DNA of 64,000 bases from assembly GCA_946482285.1 (NCBI GenBank), contig CAMLQK010000002.1:124001-188000 (forward strand), read 5' to 3'. Source of the DNA: an uncultured Candidatus Saccharibacteria bacterium (lineage in GTDB: Bacteria > Patescibacteria > Saccharimonadia > Saccharimonadales > UBA4665). The stretch's first letter is position 1. Each line of letters opens with the position of its first letter. Shown here piece after piece: positions 33,724-40,887 of this stretch. The translations under genes were made by a program, and so were the position numbers. The notes under the pieces are model-generated. The model searched no databases and was not told the origin of the DNA. It saw only the letters and a program-made list of their open reading frames with translations.

Positions 33724-33755
33724 GAAAAACACTCACAATTTCGTGAGTGTTTTTT
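33724..33755 (+). terminator. Intrinsic terminator of tRNA-Glu
   Basis: AAAAACACTCAC, loop, GTGAGTGTTTTTT. The following 150 nt to the next gene show only AT-rich sequence and a GTTCCACAATTTATTTTT stretch (33783-33800) that recurs at 38974. Confidence 0.85.
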
Positions 33756-33905
33756 GTTATTTTGGATCACCTCTGTTGGTGAGTTCCACAATTTATTTTT
33801 CTTTTAGGGTTTATTTAGTGGACTATTTTTTAGCTTAAGCTTGTTTTTACTGCCATTTAGTAATAGCATTAAGTGGTAAGCAAACGAAAATAAGTGGAGC
33901 GAAAA

Positions 33906-35000
33906 ATGAAAAAAGATGAGGCATTAGTCCATCTATCAAGGCTAGCTCTTTCTGGCAGACGACAGGATATTCAGCTCTACATCAGAAGAATGTCGCGCAG
34001 CAGAGAGCTAGTAGATGTTCGAGATGAGCTCAATAAACTAATCCATGAATTACCTAGCCTGTCGTCACCAACACGGAGTAAGGCCTTCAGCGGCATACCC
34101 GTAGATATCGACTCTAGGTTACAGTTACTGCGATCAGAGCCAGCACCTACTACTGACTATAGGCCTATATGGACTTCTTATATTGAAGAATCCCTCAGCC
34201 AAATTATTAAAGAGCGAGGAAGCCTTCGCGAGTTAACTGAGGCAGGCCTCTCTCCGACTAAATCTATATTATTTACTGGGCCGCCAGGGGTAGGTAAGAC
34301 ATTGGCCGCCCGGTGGCTTGCAAATCAACTTCAGCTTCCTTTATTAATACTTGACTTGTCTGCTGTGATGAGCAGCCTCTTGGGTAGAACAGGATCAAAT
34401 CTCAGAATGGTTCTTGACTACGCAAAAAGCACGAATTGCGTCTTATTGCTCGATGAGATTGATGCCATCGCTAAACGCCGTGATGATGCAGGGGAAATAG
34501 GTGAGTTAAAACGATTGGTAACCGTTTTACTACAAGAGATTGATGATTGGCCGTCCGACAATCTAATGGTAGCTGCTACTAATCACCCTGGTCTACTTGA
34601 TCCTGCCGTATGGCGCAGGTTTGAGATGACTATTGAATTTCCACTGCCTACCGAAAGCAGTGTAGGCATGGCAATTGAGGAGTTCCTTCGCATTGGCAAA
34701 GATGATGCAAGTCGACTTCTTATCGATGCGTTGGCAATTATTTTAATTGGCAGGTCATTTAGTGATATTGAGAAGGAATGCTTACGCATACGCCGCGAAG
34801 CTGTTCTGGAAAAGCGCAATCTCGAAGAGGGTATTCACGAATTCATTAAGTCTACTACCATAGAGTTGCCGAAAGAAGATCGACATCGGCTTGCCGAAAA
34901 GCTATTGGGATTAGGGTATTCTCAACGTAAGGTAAACGCATTAACAGGAGTTAGTCGCGAAAAACTTAAAAAATTAGGAGGAGACGGGGATGCCAGATAG
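33906..35000 (+). CDS. ietA: AAA+ ATPase, IetA-like
   Basis: A 364-residue protein with an uncharacterised helical N-terminus (about 1-95) and an AAA+ core. Walker A is GPPGVGKT (about residue 122), Walker B is LLLDEIDAI (about 181), and sensor 1 and arginine region are VAATNHPGLLDPAVWRRFE. A C-terminal helix-turn-helix-like tail ends it (LLGLGYSQRKVNALTGVSREKLKKLG). It overlaps the subtilase gene by 11 nt. AAA+ plus subtilisin-like protease is the composition of IetAS, first described on Agrobacterium plasmids as incompatibility genes and later listed among antiphage systems. The ATG at 33906 follows GTGGAG; codon use is more AT-rich than the backbone. Confidence 0.82.
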   Translation: MKKDEALVHLSRLALSGRRQDIQLYIRRMSRSRELVDVRDELNKLIHELPSLSSPTRSKAFSGIPVDIDSRLQLLRSEPAPTTDYRPIWTSYIEESLSQIIKERGSLRELTEAGLSPTKSILFTGPPGVGKTLAARWLANQLQLPLLILDLSAVMSSLLGRTGSNLRMVLDYAKSTNCVLLLDEIDAIAKRRDDAGEIGELKRLVTVLLQEIDDWPSDNLMVAATNHPGLLDPAVWRRFEMTIEFPLPTESSVGMAIEEFLRIGKDDASRLLIDALAIILIGRSFSDIEKECLRIRREAVLEKRNLEEGIHEFIKSTTIELPKEDRHRLAEKLLGLGYSQRKVNALTGVSREKLKKLGGDGDAR

Positions 35001-37200
35001 AGAGAACTTTATTTTAGGTTACGGCGAACGCCTTACTGACGTTATGACCCCTCCACCATCTAATTTAACGAAAGAATCGCCATATTCCTTTAATGAGTCA
35101 AAGGAGCGACTTGCATCCGAGCTCGGCCAAACGTCTCGAACACTCACTTCCTTATCGGATAATGTCTGCCCTGGTGATCAAACAGTGGCAGCGTTTACAT
35201 TACATCCAGCGTATACTGCTAAGTCGTATTTTCCAGACGCATTATTTCAAAAGCTAAAACTAGAGCCTGTAGGAAGTAAGCAGGAAATAATAGTACCGCA
35301 AAAGTGGACACGAAAAGGTCAGCCACAACAGCAACGTACAACTACAGTTTTCGTTAAGGGAAAACGCTCTTCATTTGCTCAACTTGAGGCTACGATTGCC
35401 GACATCGATCCTGCTTCTACCGCAGCCAAAGATCTAACAAAAATTGAAAGAATCAAGCCTATTAGCGAGATAAAACGCATTAAGAATATTGATAGGAGCA
35501 CGCAAGTACTTGATCTTGAGATTGCACTTCATATTGGCCATGGTGTTGATCAGGCTGAGATTGTAAAAGGCTTCGAGAGATATACTCGTAGCTTACAAGC
35601 AGAGGCCGACCAGGAGACTCAGTTAAAAACTGGTGGTTTGTGTTTCATAGCGGTAAAAGCGCCGAAGGACAAACTTGAAGAGATAGCAAAGTACTCATTT
35701 CTAAGGTCAATACGACAAATGCCAAGAGTCCAAAATCTTACTCGCAGTGGTTCGGGTCTGAACTTTGAAGCCATGCTTCCAGACATGCAGCCTGTTGATC
35801 CTAGTATAAGAGTAGCTGTTTTTGACGGAGGAGTACCTGAAGGGAGCATTATTGAACCATGGGTAAGAAGGTTTGAGACTGAAAACATTGGGGATCCAAT
35901 TGCAAGTAGCCTTCTTCATGGTACGGGCGTTTCTGGAGCGCTACTCTTTGGCCCACTTAAATCTGGATCTCGTGCAGAGCGGCCATACAGTTTTGTAGAT
36001 CACTATAGAGTACTTGATGCTGCAAATGATGAGCTTACAATTCTACACCGTATTCTTGGTGTATTGGAGGCTAATAACTACAAATACGCAAACATTAGTG
36101 TGGGTCCACCAGTTCCTATCGAATATGACGAAATTGACCCGTGGACTTCCGCACTTGATGAGATAATTGCACGAAAACAAATTCTAATTACAGTGGCGTC
36201 TGGTAATGGGGGTGAAAAGGAAGAAGCGTCTGGTAATGCGCTAATACAACCACCAAGTGATACGGTTAACGGATTAGGGGTTGGTGCCGCCGACCTAATT
36301 GGGGATAACTGGAGCCGTGCCACATATAGCAGTTATGGCCCTGGCAGAACTCCTGGTGTCATTAAACCAGAAGTTGTTGGTTTTGGTGGGCAACTACCAA
36401 ATAACCCTTACTATTTAGTTAGCTCATCTGGCAATGTGACTTGGCAAGATCAAGGAACTAGCTTTGCAGCTCCAACAGTTCTAAGAACTGCGCTGGGAAT
36501 TCGAGCTCATTTTGGCGAAGTACTCTCGCCTATCGCTCTGAAGGCGCTACTCGTACATAGTGCCGAAGATAGCGACAATGAACGCAAGCACTGTGGGTGG
36601 GGGCGGGTGCCTTTAGATTTTAGAGATATAGTCTCTACAGAAGGCCACAGCGCTCGAATTATTTACCAAGGAACACTCACGCCAGCCAGCTGGACGAATG
36701 TACAGATACCAATGCCTACTGAGGAGCTTAGCGGCATGGTGACAATTGAAGCAACGTTATGTTATTTCACTGCCGTAGACGCTGAAGACCCGAACAACTA
36801 TACAAAAGCAGGCGTTGAGGTACGTTTCAGGCCACATTCGGAGCGCAAGAAAGATCCCAATCAAACTTACCCGGATACGCAGTCTTTCTTCAAAGCAAAT
36901 GCCGTTAATCTTTTTGATGATGAACTAACACACAACGCACATTTTTGGGAGACGACACTCTGCGCACGCGTAAAGAAGCGCGCCAACACTCTGCACGACC
37001 CAGTTTTTAATCTGCACTATAATGCACGTACAAATGGATCTCGTATTAGTGATGAGGGACCCGAAATTAACTATGCTTTAGTAGTAACTGTAACGGCGAA
37101 CAATCACAATGATCTTTACGATAAAGTGCTCAATAGATATCAAGCCCACCTTCAGCCACTTCAGCCAGTAATTAACCTGCCCATCACCACATCTGTATAA
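34990..37200 (+). CDS. ietS: Subtilisin-like serine protease, IetS-like
   Basis: A 736-residue S8-family protease without a signal peptide, hence probably intracellular. The catalytic triad is readable: Asp in VAVFDGGVPEG (about 279), His in LLHGTGVSG (about 310) and Ser in GTSFAAPT (about 491), with oxyanion Asn likely in VASGNGG. The N-terminal 250 residues and C-terminal 200 residues are extra domains. The start is set by AGGAGGAG before ATG, within the last codons of the ATPase gene. The coupling implies that the ATPase controls the protease, perhaps by presenting substrates on infection or plasmid entry. Confidence 0.85.
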   Translation: MPDRENFILGYGERLTDVMTPPPSNLTKESPYSFNESKERLASELGQTSRTLTSLSDNVCPGDQTVAAFTLHPAYTAKSYFPDALFQKLKLEPVGSKQEIIVPQKWTRKGQPQQQRTTTVFVKGKRSSFAQLEATIADIDPASTAAKDLTKIERIKPISEIKRIKNIDRSTQVLDLEIALHIGHGVDQAEIVKGFERYTRSLQAEADQETQLKTGGLCFIAVKAPKDKLEEIAKYSFLRSIRQMPRVQNLTRSGSGLNFEAMLPDMQPVDPSIRVAVFDGGVPEGSIIEPWVRRFETENIGDPIASSLLHGTGVSGALLFGPLKSGSRAERPYSFVDHYRVLDAANDELTILHRILGVLEANNYKYANISVGPPVPIEYDEIDPWTSALDEIIARKQILITVASGNGGEKEEASGNALIQPPSDTVNGLGVGAADLIGDNWSRATYSSYGPGRTPGVIKPEVVGFGGQLPNNPYYLVSSSGNVTWQDQGTSFAAPTVLRTALGIRAHFGEVLSPIALKALLVHSAEDSDNERKHCGWGRVPLDFRDIVSTEGHSARIIYQGTLTPASWTNVQIPMPTEELSGMVTIEATLCYFTAVDAEDPNNYTKAGVEVRFRPHSERKKDPNQTYPDTQSFFKANAVNLFDDELTHNAHFWETTLCARVKKRANTLHDPVFNLHYNARTNGSRISDEGPEINYALVVTVTANNHNDLYDKVLNRYQAHLQPLQPVINLPITTSV

Positions 37201-37277
37201 CAGTGACTTCAGCTCGAGGAACCCGTCCTCAGCTCTTCAAGTCGTCCAGCCATACATTCTATGCTAGGCCACAAAGT

Positions 37278-37335
37278 GTTCCACATTTGGGACGTTGCGT
37301 TCACCAGAAAATTATTCAGATAAGAAAAGTTCCAC
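37278..37335 (+). repeat. Island repeat copy 1 (58 bp)
   Basis: Runs from GTTCCAC to GTTCCAC and contains TTCACCAGAAAATTATT and AGATAAGAAAAGTTCCAC. The last third is shared with copies 2 and 3. The first third (TCCACATTTGGGACGTT) matches 40729-40745 instead. Its right end merges with a terminator hairpin (37322-37359). Confidence 0.75.
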
Positions 37336-37359
37336 CAAGTATGCGGTGGGGCTTTTCTT
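37322..37359 (+). terminator. Terminator at island repeat 1
   Basis: AAGAAAAGTTCCACC pairs imperfectly with GGTGGGGCTTTTCTT and is followed by TTTT. It ends the IetAS module. Confidence 0.7.
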
Positions 37360-37435
37360 TTTGTGTCTACCTCTGTTGTTTCGAGTTCGATTCCTTAAGG
37401 GTAGTGTTTTTTGCGCCGTGCGTACTGAAATTATG

Positions 37436-37464
37436 TTTACAATAAGTCTAAACTAGACTAAAAT
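37436..37464 (+). promoter_or_regulatory. Leaderless-type promoter of the DauR-like gene
   Basis: TTTACA (37436-37441), 17-nt spacer, TAAAAT (37459-37464), 7 nt to ATG. Confidence 0.6.
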
Positions 37465-37471
37465 TATAAGT

Positions 37472-38113
37472 ATGAATAAAGATACGCCGATGCTGCATCC
37501 CTACTTAGCGTCACAGCTATCCGTGCTCGAAGGCATTGCAAAGCTCTTCCATCCTCACGTTGAAGCGGTTTTGCATGATTTGCAATCCGGCCATATCGCT
37601 GCCATTTACAATAATCTGTCGAAACGTGCGGTTGGCGATCGTAGTGCTATATCAAAGTTCGTAGGCGATAGCATTGACGAATTTCCGGATGTGTTTGAGC
37701 CCTACCATAAGATTAATTGGGATGGTAAAAGGTTTAAATGTGTATCTATAACTGTGCGAGATGACAGGGGCAAACCAATTGGCCTGATGTGCTTTAACTT
37801 TGACACAGATATTTTTGACCGTATGTCTCAAAACCTGAATGATCTACTGTCTGTCGCCAGGGAGCAAGCGCAAAACCCCATCGAGCAATTCACGGAAGAT
37901 TGGCGTGGCCGTGTCAATGAATGCATTGGAAACTACTTAAAAGAAAACCACGTCACGATCAAAGCACTTAATAAAGATCAAAAGCGCGCTGCCGTAAACC
38001 GGCTCTACAAGCACGGACTATTCAACTATCGTAACGCTGCCGCTTATATCAGCGAACAACTCAATATCTCACGAGCGACGGTCTATAACTATCTGAAAGA
38101 AGGAAAGGAGTAA
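37472..38113 (+). CDS. YheO/DauR-like transcriptional regulator
   Basis: A 213-residue regulator. The N-terminal 120 residues match the YheO-type PAS domain (LEGIAKLFHPHVEAVLHDLQSGHIAAIYN, then KCVSITVRDDRGKPIGLMCFNFD). The C-terminal 65 are a helix-turn-helix of the DauR type (AAVNRLYKHGLFNYRNAAAYI followed by LNISRATVYNYLKE). DauR in Pseudomonas controls D-arginine catabolism. Here the gene lies 2 nt before an amino-acid racemase gene, so it probably controls that gene in response to an amino acid. This is inference from context. Confidence 0.85.
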   Translation: MNKDTPMLHPYLASQLSVLEGIAKLFHPHVEAVLHDLQSGHIAAIYNNLSKRAVGDRSAISKFVGDSIDEFPDVFEPYHKINWDGKRFKCVSITVRDDRGKPIGLMCFNFDTDIFDRMSQNLNDLLSVAREQAQNPIEQFTEDWRGRVNECIGNYLKENHVTIKALNKDQKRAAVNRLYKHGLFNYRNAAAYISEQLNISRATVYNYLKEGKE

Positions 38114-38115
38114 GA

Positions 38116-38808
38116 ATGAAAACTATCGGGTTGATTGGTGGCATGAGCTGGGAGTCATCGCAGGAATATTACCGCATTATTAATGAAACGGCACGAGAAA
38201 AACTTGGTGGACTGCATTCGGCGCAAAGCCTACTATATTCATTCGATTTTGCCGAGATTGAAGAGCTTCAGCATTCTGGCAACTGGGAGGAGGCGACTCG
38301 CCGTATGGTCAAAGCAGCTCAGAACTTAGAAGAGGGCGGCGCTGATTTTGTGCTGATCTGCACGAACACCATGCACAAGATGGCGAACGAAGTGCAGAGC
38401 GGTATTAAAATTCCCCTGCTCCATATTGCCGACCCAACTGGTGAAACGATTAAGGCTAAAGGTATTACGAAAATCGGTCTGCTCGGCACCAAATTCACAA
38501 TGGAGCATGATTTCTATAAGGGACGTTTGAGCGAAAAATTCGGACTTGAGGTGGTTGTGCCTGACGAGCAAGACCGGCAGTCTGTCCACGATATTATCTA
38601 TGACGAATTGTGCCTGGGCGAAATAAGACAGTCTTCGAGAAAAGAGTACCAGCAAACCATCCGAAAGTTAGGTGAACAAGGGGCGCAGGGTGTTATCCTC
38701 GGCTGTACTGAAATTGGACTACTTATACAGCGAGAGGATGTAGCTTTGCCAGTATTCGATACAACCCGGATTCACGCTGAAGCAGCGGTAGATAGAGCTC
38801 TACAATAA
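38116..38808 (+). CDS. Aspartate/glutamate racemase family protein
   Basis: A 230-residue cofactor-independent amino-acid racemase of the YgeA/RacX type. The two catalytic cysteines are in LICTNTMHKM (about 80) and ILGCTEIGLL (about 197). The opening KTIGLIGGMSWESS is characteristic. YgeA-like enzymes racemise several amino acids, so the product might be D-amino acids for the cell wall or for signalling; the substrate is not decided by sequence. AAAGGAG precedes the ATG. It shares an operon with the DauR-like regulator inside a module bounded by the 58-bp repeats. Confidence 0.88.
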   Translation: MKTIGLIGGMSWESSQEYYRIINETAREKLGGLHSAQSLLYSFDFAEIEELQHSGNWEEATRRMVKAAQNLEEGGADFVLICTNTMHKMANEVQSGIKIPLLHIADPTGETIKAKGITKIGLLGTKFTMEHDFYKGRLSEKFGLEVVVPDEQDRQSVHDIIYDELCLGEIRQSSRKEYQQTIRKLGEQGAQGVILGCTEIGLLIQREDVALPVFDTTRIHAEAAVDRALQ

Positions 38809-38922
38809 ATCGAGGTAGTTTTGTAATTCTTCTATATCGGACAGATGTACACAACCGTCATGATATTCCATGCCTAAGCTAGCCAGTTTGCGGCACAAAT
38901 TGAACAAATCTGTCTCCAAGGT

Positions 38923-38980
38923 GTTCCACTCAAATATACGAGAGGTCACCAAAATTATTGTCAGATAAGAAAAGTTCCAC
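38923..38980 (+). repeat. Island repeat copy 2 (58 bp)
   Basis: GTTCCACTCAAATATACGAG, then AGGTCACCAAAATTATT, ending AGATAAGAAAAGTTCCAC. It is very close to copy 3, and its middle matches the GAGGTCACCAA end of tRNA-Glu. Confidence 0.8.
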
Positions 38981-39010
38981 AATTTATTTTTGTGGAACTT
39001 TTCTTTTTTA
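38967..39010 (+). terminator. Terminator at island repeat 2
   Basis: AAGAAAAGTTCCAC, loop AATTTATTTTT, GTGGAACTTTTCTT, TTTT: a perfect stem with a T run ending the racemase module. Confidence 0.85.
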
Positions 39011-39067
39011 TTGTATCTGTTGCATGGTGTTCCACACCCATAGGGCGCAAATAGCACCAAGTTCTGC

Positions 39068-39073
39068 TATGAT
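39068..39073 (+). promoter_or_regulatory. Leaderless-type -10 box
   Basis: TATGAT, then ACCTGC and ATG at 39080, the same string as at 7598-7612 apart from one base. Confidence 0.5.
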
Positions 39074-39079
39074 ACCTGC

Positions 39080-39604
39080 ATGAAAATTGTGCTCATGGAC
39101 CGTGACGGAACACTTATGAAGCCGCCTGCAGACCGGCGGGTTGATTTGCCTGAAAAAGTACAGCTCTTTCCAGATACAATTGAGGCGCTAGCACTGCTCG
39201 CTCAACATGACTTTAAAGTAATTGTTATTACTAATCAGACCGGAATCGCTGAAGATCGCTTTACGAAAGCCCAATATCAAGATATTACCCACCATTTTCT
39301 CAAACTGCTTGCACCGAGCAAGATAGAAGTATTAAAAGTTTTCACCTGTCCGCACAGCAGGGCGGACAACTGTGGCTGTCGCAAGCCAAAACCAAAAATG
39401 ATCTTAGATGCAGCTAAAGAATTCGGCTTCAACCCAGAAAAATGCTATATGATAGGTGACCGCCAGGATGACATTGATATTGCTAAAAACTCAGGCGCCA
39501 AGCCAATCCTCGTCAAAACAGGGGAGTTCATGGTTGAAGGCCGTGAAGCCGTTTTTAATGCTGATAGCTTGTACGATGCAGCAAAATTTATAGTCGCTAA
39601 TTAG
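39080..39604 (+). CDS. HAD-IIIA phosphatase, GmhB-like
   Basis: A 174-residue HAD phosphatase of the heptose-1,7-bisphosphate 7-phosphatase / histidinol-phosphatase group. Motif I is LMDRDGTLMKPP, motif II VITNQTG, motif III KPKPKMILDAAKEFG with MIGDRQDDIDIAKNSG as motif IV. The zinc loop CPHSRADNCGCRKPKP, characteristic of GmhB, is complete. No other heptose genes are nearby and these bacteria lack LPS, so it probably acts on another sugar phosphate. It is a single-gene module between island repeats 2 and 3. Confidence 0.85.
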   Translation: MKIVLMDRDGTLMKPPADRRVDLPEKVQLFPDTIEALALLAQHDFKVIVITNQTGIAEDRFTKAQYQDITHHFLKLLAPSKIEVLKVFTCPHSRADNCGCRKPKPKMILDAAKEFGFNPEKCYMIGDRQDDIDIAKNSGAKPILVKTGEFMVEGREAVFNADSLYDAAKFIVAN

Positions 39605-39630
39605 CTATTGAATAGGTCCGCTTCTAAAGA

Positions 39631-39688
39631 GTTCCACTCAAGTACACGCGCGGTCACCAAAATTATCAACAAATCAGAAAAGTTCCAC
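39631..39688 (+). repeat. Island repeat copy 3 (58 bp)
   Basis: GTTCCACTCAAGTACACGCG, then CGGTCACCAAAATTAT, ending CAGAAAAGTTCCAC. Aligned without gaps, about five sixths of the positions equal copy 2. The terminator partner arm is missing here. Confidence 0.8.
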
Positions 39689-39797
39689 GAAACACGAAAA
39701 TGTGCTCTGCATCAAGAAAACATGCCCTCAGGATATGATGAATAACGGCCATTCTTTCTGTTATAGTTACGTAGTCATTTAATAATCAAGGAAGCAT

Positions 39798-40745
39798 ATG
39801 AGCAGTTGCGAACGTATTGACGTCATTCCTTTTGAGTCCCCATACATTGACCCAGAAAGCATTGAACGCATTCAGGCTAACATTGAGGATATGGCCTATA
39901 ATAAACTTCCTATCTTTCAGGTAGACGTAGGTCCAGACATACATCTCGCGGGTACTATGGCGGTGCGACACGTTATTGAACAAGCGTACGACAAGCTTAC
40001 CGGGGATGCATATCAGAAAGCTGGCTTTCCACGCTTTGCTTTCTGGCACCAGAACATGCGACTCCCGTACCTTGTCCTTCCAAGTCATGCTGTTGCTGGC
40101 CGAATAGCTCCACACATGGATAGTGGGCAAGTAGGGCCAGCAATTCATAAAGAATACCCGGGCGAACCTACAAAGGTGCAGGGGGGATATAAGAAAGAGG
40201 GTGTCACCCTACCGTCTATCGCGGTACAGCACATGCCATACGAAGGTGCGGGTGCTGATGAGTTCGTAGAAACTACCTATCGCGGTACAGCACAGTTAGG
40301 CAGGCTTACTATATTCTCACAAGGTGACCCAGCAATTGACATGCGCAAAACGGTGCACTATTTTGAGCGTGAGCCGCGCCAGAAAGTGGGCGGCCGCTAT
40401 ACTCGATATTACATGATTGATCCAAGGGATTTGGATATGAGTAAAGTTCGTAACTACGAAGAGCTCGTGACAATGCGCGAGCAGACGAGCCTTCACCTTG
40501 ACTATGAGCAATGGCGATATCTAGACCACCAGCTTGCGGAGAATAATCCGCACGATTACGAACAGTGGCGAGACGTAACCGCCCGACAGTTAGCCAACCA
40601 CCCGGGCAAATCAGGCACCTTCTGGCATAGGGTAGATAAGGAGTTGGCCACATACTCGTACGGCGTGACCTCTGCAAAATATCCACCAGAAGATAAAGAG
40701 AACTTTATGATTTACCCTGCCGGTACTCCACATTTGGGACGTTAA
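39798..40745 (+). CDS. Hypothetical protein of 315 residues
   Basis: I do not recognise this protein. It has no signal peptide and is mostly hydrophilic. Possible landmarks are a His-rich middle (FAFWHQNMRLPYLVLPSHAV, APHMDSGQVGPAIHKEYPGEP) and a Tyr/Arg-rich RYTRYYMIDPRDLDMSKVRNYEEL. AAGGA lies about 7 nt before the ATG. Its final codons (TPHLGR-stop) lie inside a partial fourth copy of the island repeat, so its C-terminus may have been set by recombination. Confidence 0.65.
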   Translation: MSSCERIDVIPFESPYIDPESIERIQANIEDMAYNKLPIFQVDVGPDIHLAGTMAVRHVIEQAYDKLTGDAYQKAGFPRFAFWHQNMRLPYLVLPSHAVAGRIAPHMDSGQVGPAIHKEYPGEPTKVQGGYKKEGVTLPSIAVQHMPYEGAGADEFVETTYRGTAQLGRLTIFSQGDPAIDMRKTVHYFEREPRQKVGGRYTRYYMIDPRDLDMSKVRNYEELVTMREQTSLHLDYEQWRYLDHQLAENNPHDYEQWRDVTARQLANHPGKSGTFWHRVDKELATYSYGVTSAKYPPEDKENFMIYPAGTPHLGR

Positions 40746-40757
40746 GGCCACCAGAAG
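40729..40757 (+). repeat. Partial island repeat copy 4
   Basis: TCCACATTTGGGACGTT (17 bp identical to copy 1) followed by a diverged CCACCAGAA. It contains the stop codon of the preceding gene and appears to mark the right edge of the island. Confidence 0.6.
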
Positions 40758-40887
40758 GCACTCAGCGCCGCCTCTTGGTGGCACGCAGCTCGTCAAAAAG
40801 GCTTCCGTGGCACGCAATATGCCACATGTAATTTGCAGCAAGGTTCGCCCCTGGCAGGTACTTTATTAATATAGTACCATCATATTC

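Noticed and set aside
37203..37445. Small plus-strand open frame after the subtilase
   Set aside because: It spans the 58-bp repeat and a terminator hairpin and has no start signal or recognisable protein.
37278..39688. CRISPR array
   Set aside because: The 58-bp repeats are hundreds to thousands of bases apart and separated by genes; no cas genes or regular spacers exist.
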